From the NCBI GenBank assembly GCA_022712075.1, contig JALAHE010000260.1, positions 1 through 7,136 of the forward strand: a stretch of DNA of 7,136 nucleotides. Reading direction: 5' to 3'. Source of the stretch: Galactobacter sp. (GTDB taxonomy: Bacteria > Actinomycetota > Actinomycetes > Actinomycetales > Micrococcaceae). Position numbers and translations under genes: made by a program. Below, piece after piece: positions 5,327 through 7,136 of the stretch. Positions within the stretch are counted from its first letter, which is position 1, and the number at the start of each line of letters is the position of its first letter. The notes below the pieces were generated by a model, which worked only from the letters and a program-made list of their open reading frames with translations, did not search any database and was not told the origin of the DNA.

Positions 5327-6226
5327 TCAGGCGTCCACGCGGCGCAGGCGCGAGAGCGGGGCGAGCTCGCCCGGGAAGACGCGCTTCACGCCGTCGCCCA
5401 GGGCGTCCTGGAGGATGCGGATGTCGCGGATGAGCGAGGCGAAGCCCTTGGGCTCGAGCGAGGCGGCCTGGTCCGAGCCCCACATGGTGCGATCAAGGGT
5501 GATGTGGCGCTCCACGGTGACGGCGCCGAGGGCAACGGCGGCGAGGGAGATCTGCAGGCCGCGCTCGTGGCCCGAGTAGCCAACGGGCACCTGGTAGCGC
5601 TCGCGCAGGGTCTCGATCATGCGCAGGTTGGCCTCCTCGGCCGGCAGCGGGTAGGTCGAGGTGGCGTGCATGAGCACGAGCTTGTCGGTGCCGAGGGTCT
5701 CCACGGCCTTGTCGATCTGCTCGATCGTGGACATGCCGGTGGAGAGGATGATCGGCTTGCCGGTCTCGCGCAGCGCGGTGAGCAGCTCGATGTCGGTCAC
5801 GGAGGCGGAGGCGACCTTGTGGGTCACGGCGCCGAGGTTCTCCATGAACTCCACGGAGGGCACGTCCCACGGGGAGGCGAAGGCGTCCAGGCCGCGCTCG
5901 GCGGCGTAGGAGAGAAGCTCCTTGTACTGAGCCTCGTCGAACTCCACGCGGTAGCGGTAGTCGAGGTAGGTCATGTCGCCCCACGGGGTGGAGCGGATCT
6001 TGTCGCGCATGTCCTTGGGGGTGGAGATCTCCGGCGTGCGCTTCTGGAACTTCACGGCGTTGGCGCCGGCCTCGGCCGAGATGTCGATGAGCTGCTTGGC
6101 CACCTCGATGTCGCCGTTGTGGTTGATGCCGATCTCGCCGATCACGTACACGTCCTGGTCCGGGCCAAGGAGGTTCTCGCCGATCTGCACGGGCTGGGTG
6201 GCGCGGGTGGAATCGATGGTGGTCAT
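5327..6226 (-). CDS. neuB: N-acetylneuraminate synthase family protein, short form lacking the SAF domain
   Basis: NeuB enzymes condense phosphoenolpyruvate with N-acetylmannosamine or a related sugar (or its 6-phosphate) to make sialic or another nonulosonic acid in the cytoplasm. This 299-residue protein shows the TIM-barrel landmarks: EIGINHNGD (31-39), KFQKR (59-63), LSTGM (161-165), VGYSGH (215-220), ERHITLDR (239-246) and GSDQAAS (250-256). It ends shortly after KRVFPGE (281-287). The C-terminal SAF/antifreeze-like domain of about 60 residues found in classic NeuB (about 350 residues) is therefore missing. The ATG at 6226 has GAAAGG (6240-6235) 8 nt upstream. An in-frame GTG at 6253 would overlap the neuA stop as GTGA, but it adds only nine residues and has no ribosome site. 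It is the second gene of a neuA-neuB unit and is followed by a hairpin. The exact product (Neu5Ac, legionaminic or another nonulosonate) is not fixed by the sequence. Confidence 0.9.
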   Translation of the reverse strand: MTTIDSTRATQPVQIGENLLGPDQDVYVIGEIGINHNGDIEVAKQLIDISAEAGANAVKFQKRTPEISTPKDMRDKIRSTPWGDMTYLDYRYRVEFDEAQYKELLSYAAERGLDAFASPWDVPSVEFMENLGAVTHKVASASVTDIELLTALRETGKPIILSTGMSTIEQIDKAVETLGTDKLVLMHATSTYPLPAEEANLRMIETLRERYQVPVGYSGHERGLQISLAAVALGAVTVERHITLDRTMWGSDQAASLEPKGFASLIRDIRILQDALGDGVKRVFPGELAPLSRLRRVDA

Positions 6227-6234
6227 CGCTGGTG

Positions 6235-6240
6235 CCTTTC
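6235..6240 (-). promoter_or_regulatory. Ribosome binding site deciding the neuB start
   Basis: GAAAGG on the minus strand lies 8 nt before the ATG at 6226. It favours that start over the in-frame GTG at 6253, which overlaps the preceding stop codon. It sits inside the 23-nt gap between neuA and neuB. Confidence 0.65.
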
Positions 6241-6249
6241 GAGAGGGGT

Positions 6250-7136
6250 TCACGCGGTCGCGGTCGCGACCGGGAAGGAGTTGAGTTCCGGCGCCGGGGT
6301 GGCGACGGTCGGTTCGTGATCAGAGGTAGGGGTGCCCGACGGCGCGGGCTGGGCCGCCGCTCGGCCGGCCAGCACGCGCTCGCAGGCCTCCCGGACGGCG
6401 CCGTGGCCGCCGCTGGCGGCCAGGGTCAGGCGGGCCTCGGCGAGCACCTCGGGGCGGGCGTCCGCCACGGCGAGGGGCCAACCGACGAGGCGCAGGGCAG
6501 GCAGATCGTTGACGTCGTTGCCGAGGTAGGCAACGCGCCGCGGGTCGAGATTCTCCTGCTGCATCCAGGCGCGCAGGGCGCCCGCCTTGTCGGCGACGCC
6601 CTGCAGGACGGGCACGCCGAGCTTGGCGGCGCGGGCGCTCACCACGGGGTTGACCTCCGTGGAGAGGATGAGGAGGGGGACGCCGGCGCGCGTCAGGCGG
6701 GAGACGCCGAGGCCGTCGCCGCGGTTCACGCGCACCGTCTCCGTGCCGTCCTGACTCACGTAGGCGGCGTCGTCGGTGTGCACGCCGTCGAAGTCGGTCA
6801 CAAGGGCGTCCACGTCGAGCAGGGCGGCCGAGCCGGCGGCGTGGGCGCGCCGGGCGGCCAGCTCGGAGACGGCCTGGAGGTCCTCCAGGGTGTCGATCTC
6901 CGGGGCCGTCCAGGCCGGTACCTCGAGGATGTCGATGGTGCCGAAGAAGCGGTGGCGGCAGGCGCGCAGCCCCGAGGTGCGCATGGCGTAGAAGGCGCCC
7001 GTCTCGCGGTACTGGGGCGCGCGGTCCTGGCGGCGCGGGCGGTGCGTCGCCTCGTGGCCCACGGCAAGGACGTTGCCCGCGGTGTCGCGGGTCCAGAGGA
7101 AACCGTGGTCCTCGACCGCTGAGAAGCTCACATCGG
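6250..7136 (-). CDS. neuA: CMP-sialate synthetase fused to KdsC-like HAD phosphatase (5' end outside window)
   Basis: The frame is open to the window edge, so the N-terminal nucleotide-binding part is missing. The GTG at 7131 is read here as an internal valine. The visible first ~95 residues match the C-terminal half of acylneuraminate cytidylyltransferases (CTP + sialate to CMP-sialate): SFSAVEDHGFLW, then RPRRQD (residues 31-36 counted from codon 7131), YRETGAFYA (41-49) and EIDTLED (78-84), the metal-binding end. After a short Ala-rich linker comes a complete HAD phosphatase of the KdsC type: DFDGVHTDD (113-121; nucleophile D113 and acid D115), LST (156-158), DK (181-182) and GNDVND (204-209). 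A Pro/Thr-rich tail of about 35 residues ends the protein. The layout recalls animal CMAS, whose C-terminal domain is also KdsC-like. The second domain may remove a phosphate from a sialate phosphate. The gene precedes neuB by 23 nt. Confidence 0.88.
   Translation of the reverse strand, partial: DVSFSAVEDHGFLWTRDTAGNVLAVGHEATHRPRRQDRAPQYRETGAFYAMRTSGLRACRHRFFGTIDILEVPAWTAPEIDTLEDLQAVSELAARRAHAAGSAALLDVDALVTDFDGVHTDDAAYVSQDGTETVRVNRGDGLGVSRLTRAGVPLLILSTEVNPVVSARAAKLGVPVLQGVADKAGALRAWMQQENLDPRRVAYLGNDVNDLPALRLVGWPLAVADARPEVLAEARLTLAASGGHGAVREACERVLAGRAAAQPAPSGTPTSDHEPTVATPAPELNSFPVATATA

Noticed and set aside
6227..6253. GTG at 6253 as the neuB start, overlapping the neuA stop by 4 nt
   Set aside because: Coupling is possible, but there is no ribosome site, the nine extra residues are not part of the NeuB fold, and GAAAGG sits correctly for the ATG at 6226.
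5504..6319. Plus-strand open frame of 271 codons antisense to neuB
   Set aside because: The His/Gly/Val-rich translation mirrors the NeuB codons. NeuB motifs are clear on the minus strand.

Overview
The window is very GC-rich (G/C dominates third codon positions, so long spurious ORFs run antisense to real genes) and looks like chromosomal DNA of a high-GC actinobacterium. Micrococcaceae (Micrococcus/Kocuria/Arthrobacter-like) is my best guess from codon style, leaderless-type starts and protein flavour, but no marker gene here fixes the genus.

The main content is part of a sialic acid (nonulosonic acid) surface-glycan locus on the minus strand. Reading in the direction of transcription from the right edge: a CMP-sialate synthetase fused to a KdsC-type HAD phosphatase (its N-terminus lies beyond the window, 7136-6250); a short sialate synthase, neuB-like (6226-5327); then, after a two-gene plus-strand interruption, a GT2 family glycosyltransferase (3856-2867), a polysialyltransferase-like glycosyltransferase (2870-1446) and a second, divergent polysialyltransferase-like paralogue (1444-47). 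The last three genes are tightly coupled (4-nt ATGA overlap, then a 1-nt gap) and form one operon. The inferred logic is synthesis of a nonulosonic acid (NeuB), activation with CMP and perhaps removal of a phosphate (NeuA-HAD), and transfer or polymerisation onto a cell-surface acceptor (GT2 plus the polyST-like pair).

Between the two minus-strand blocks are two plus-strand genes that do not obviously belong to glycan synthesis: an RlaP/YcgL-type nucleotidyltransferase (3953-4750) and a 66-residue protein with two CxxC pairs (4978-5178). The 227-bp gap between them holds an array of about 20-bp repeats arranged as two divergent halves. The 148-bp gap between the small gene and neuB holds two strong hairpins that fit a terminator for each of the converging genes.

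The most interesting points are the divergent repeat array; the polyST pair, in which the downstream copy has lost the HP and Ser/Thr motifs of sialyltransferases; the NeuB without its usual C-terminal SAF (antifreeze-like) domain; and the NeuA-phosphatase fusion with apparently intact HAD catalytic residues. No RNA genes, CRISPR arrays or mobile elements were recognised.
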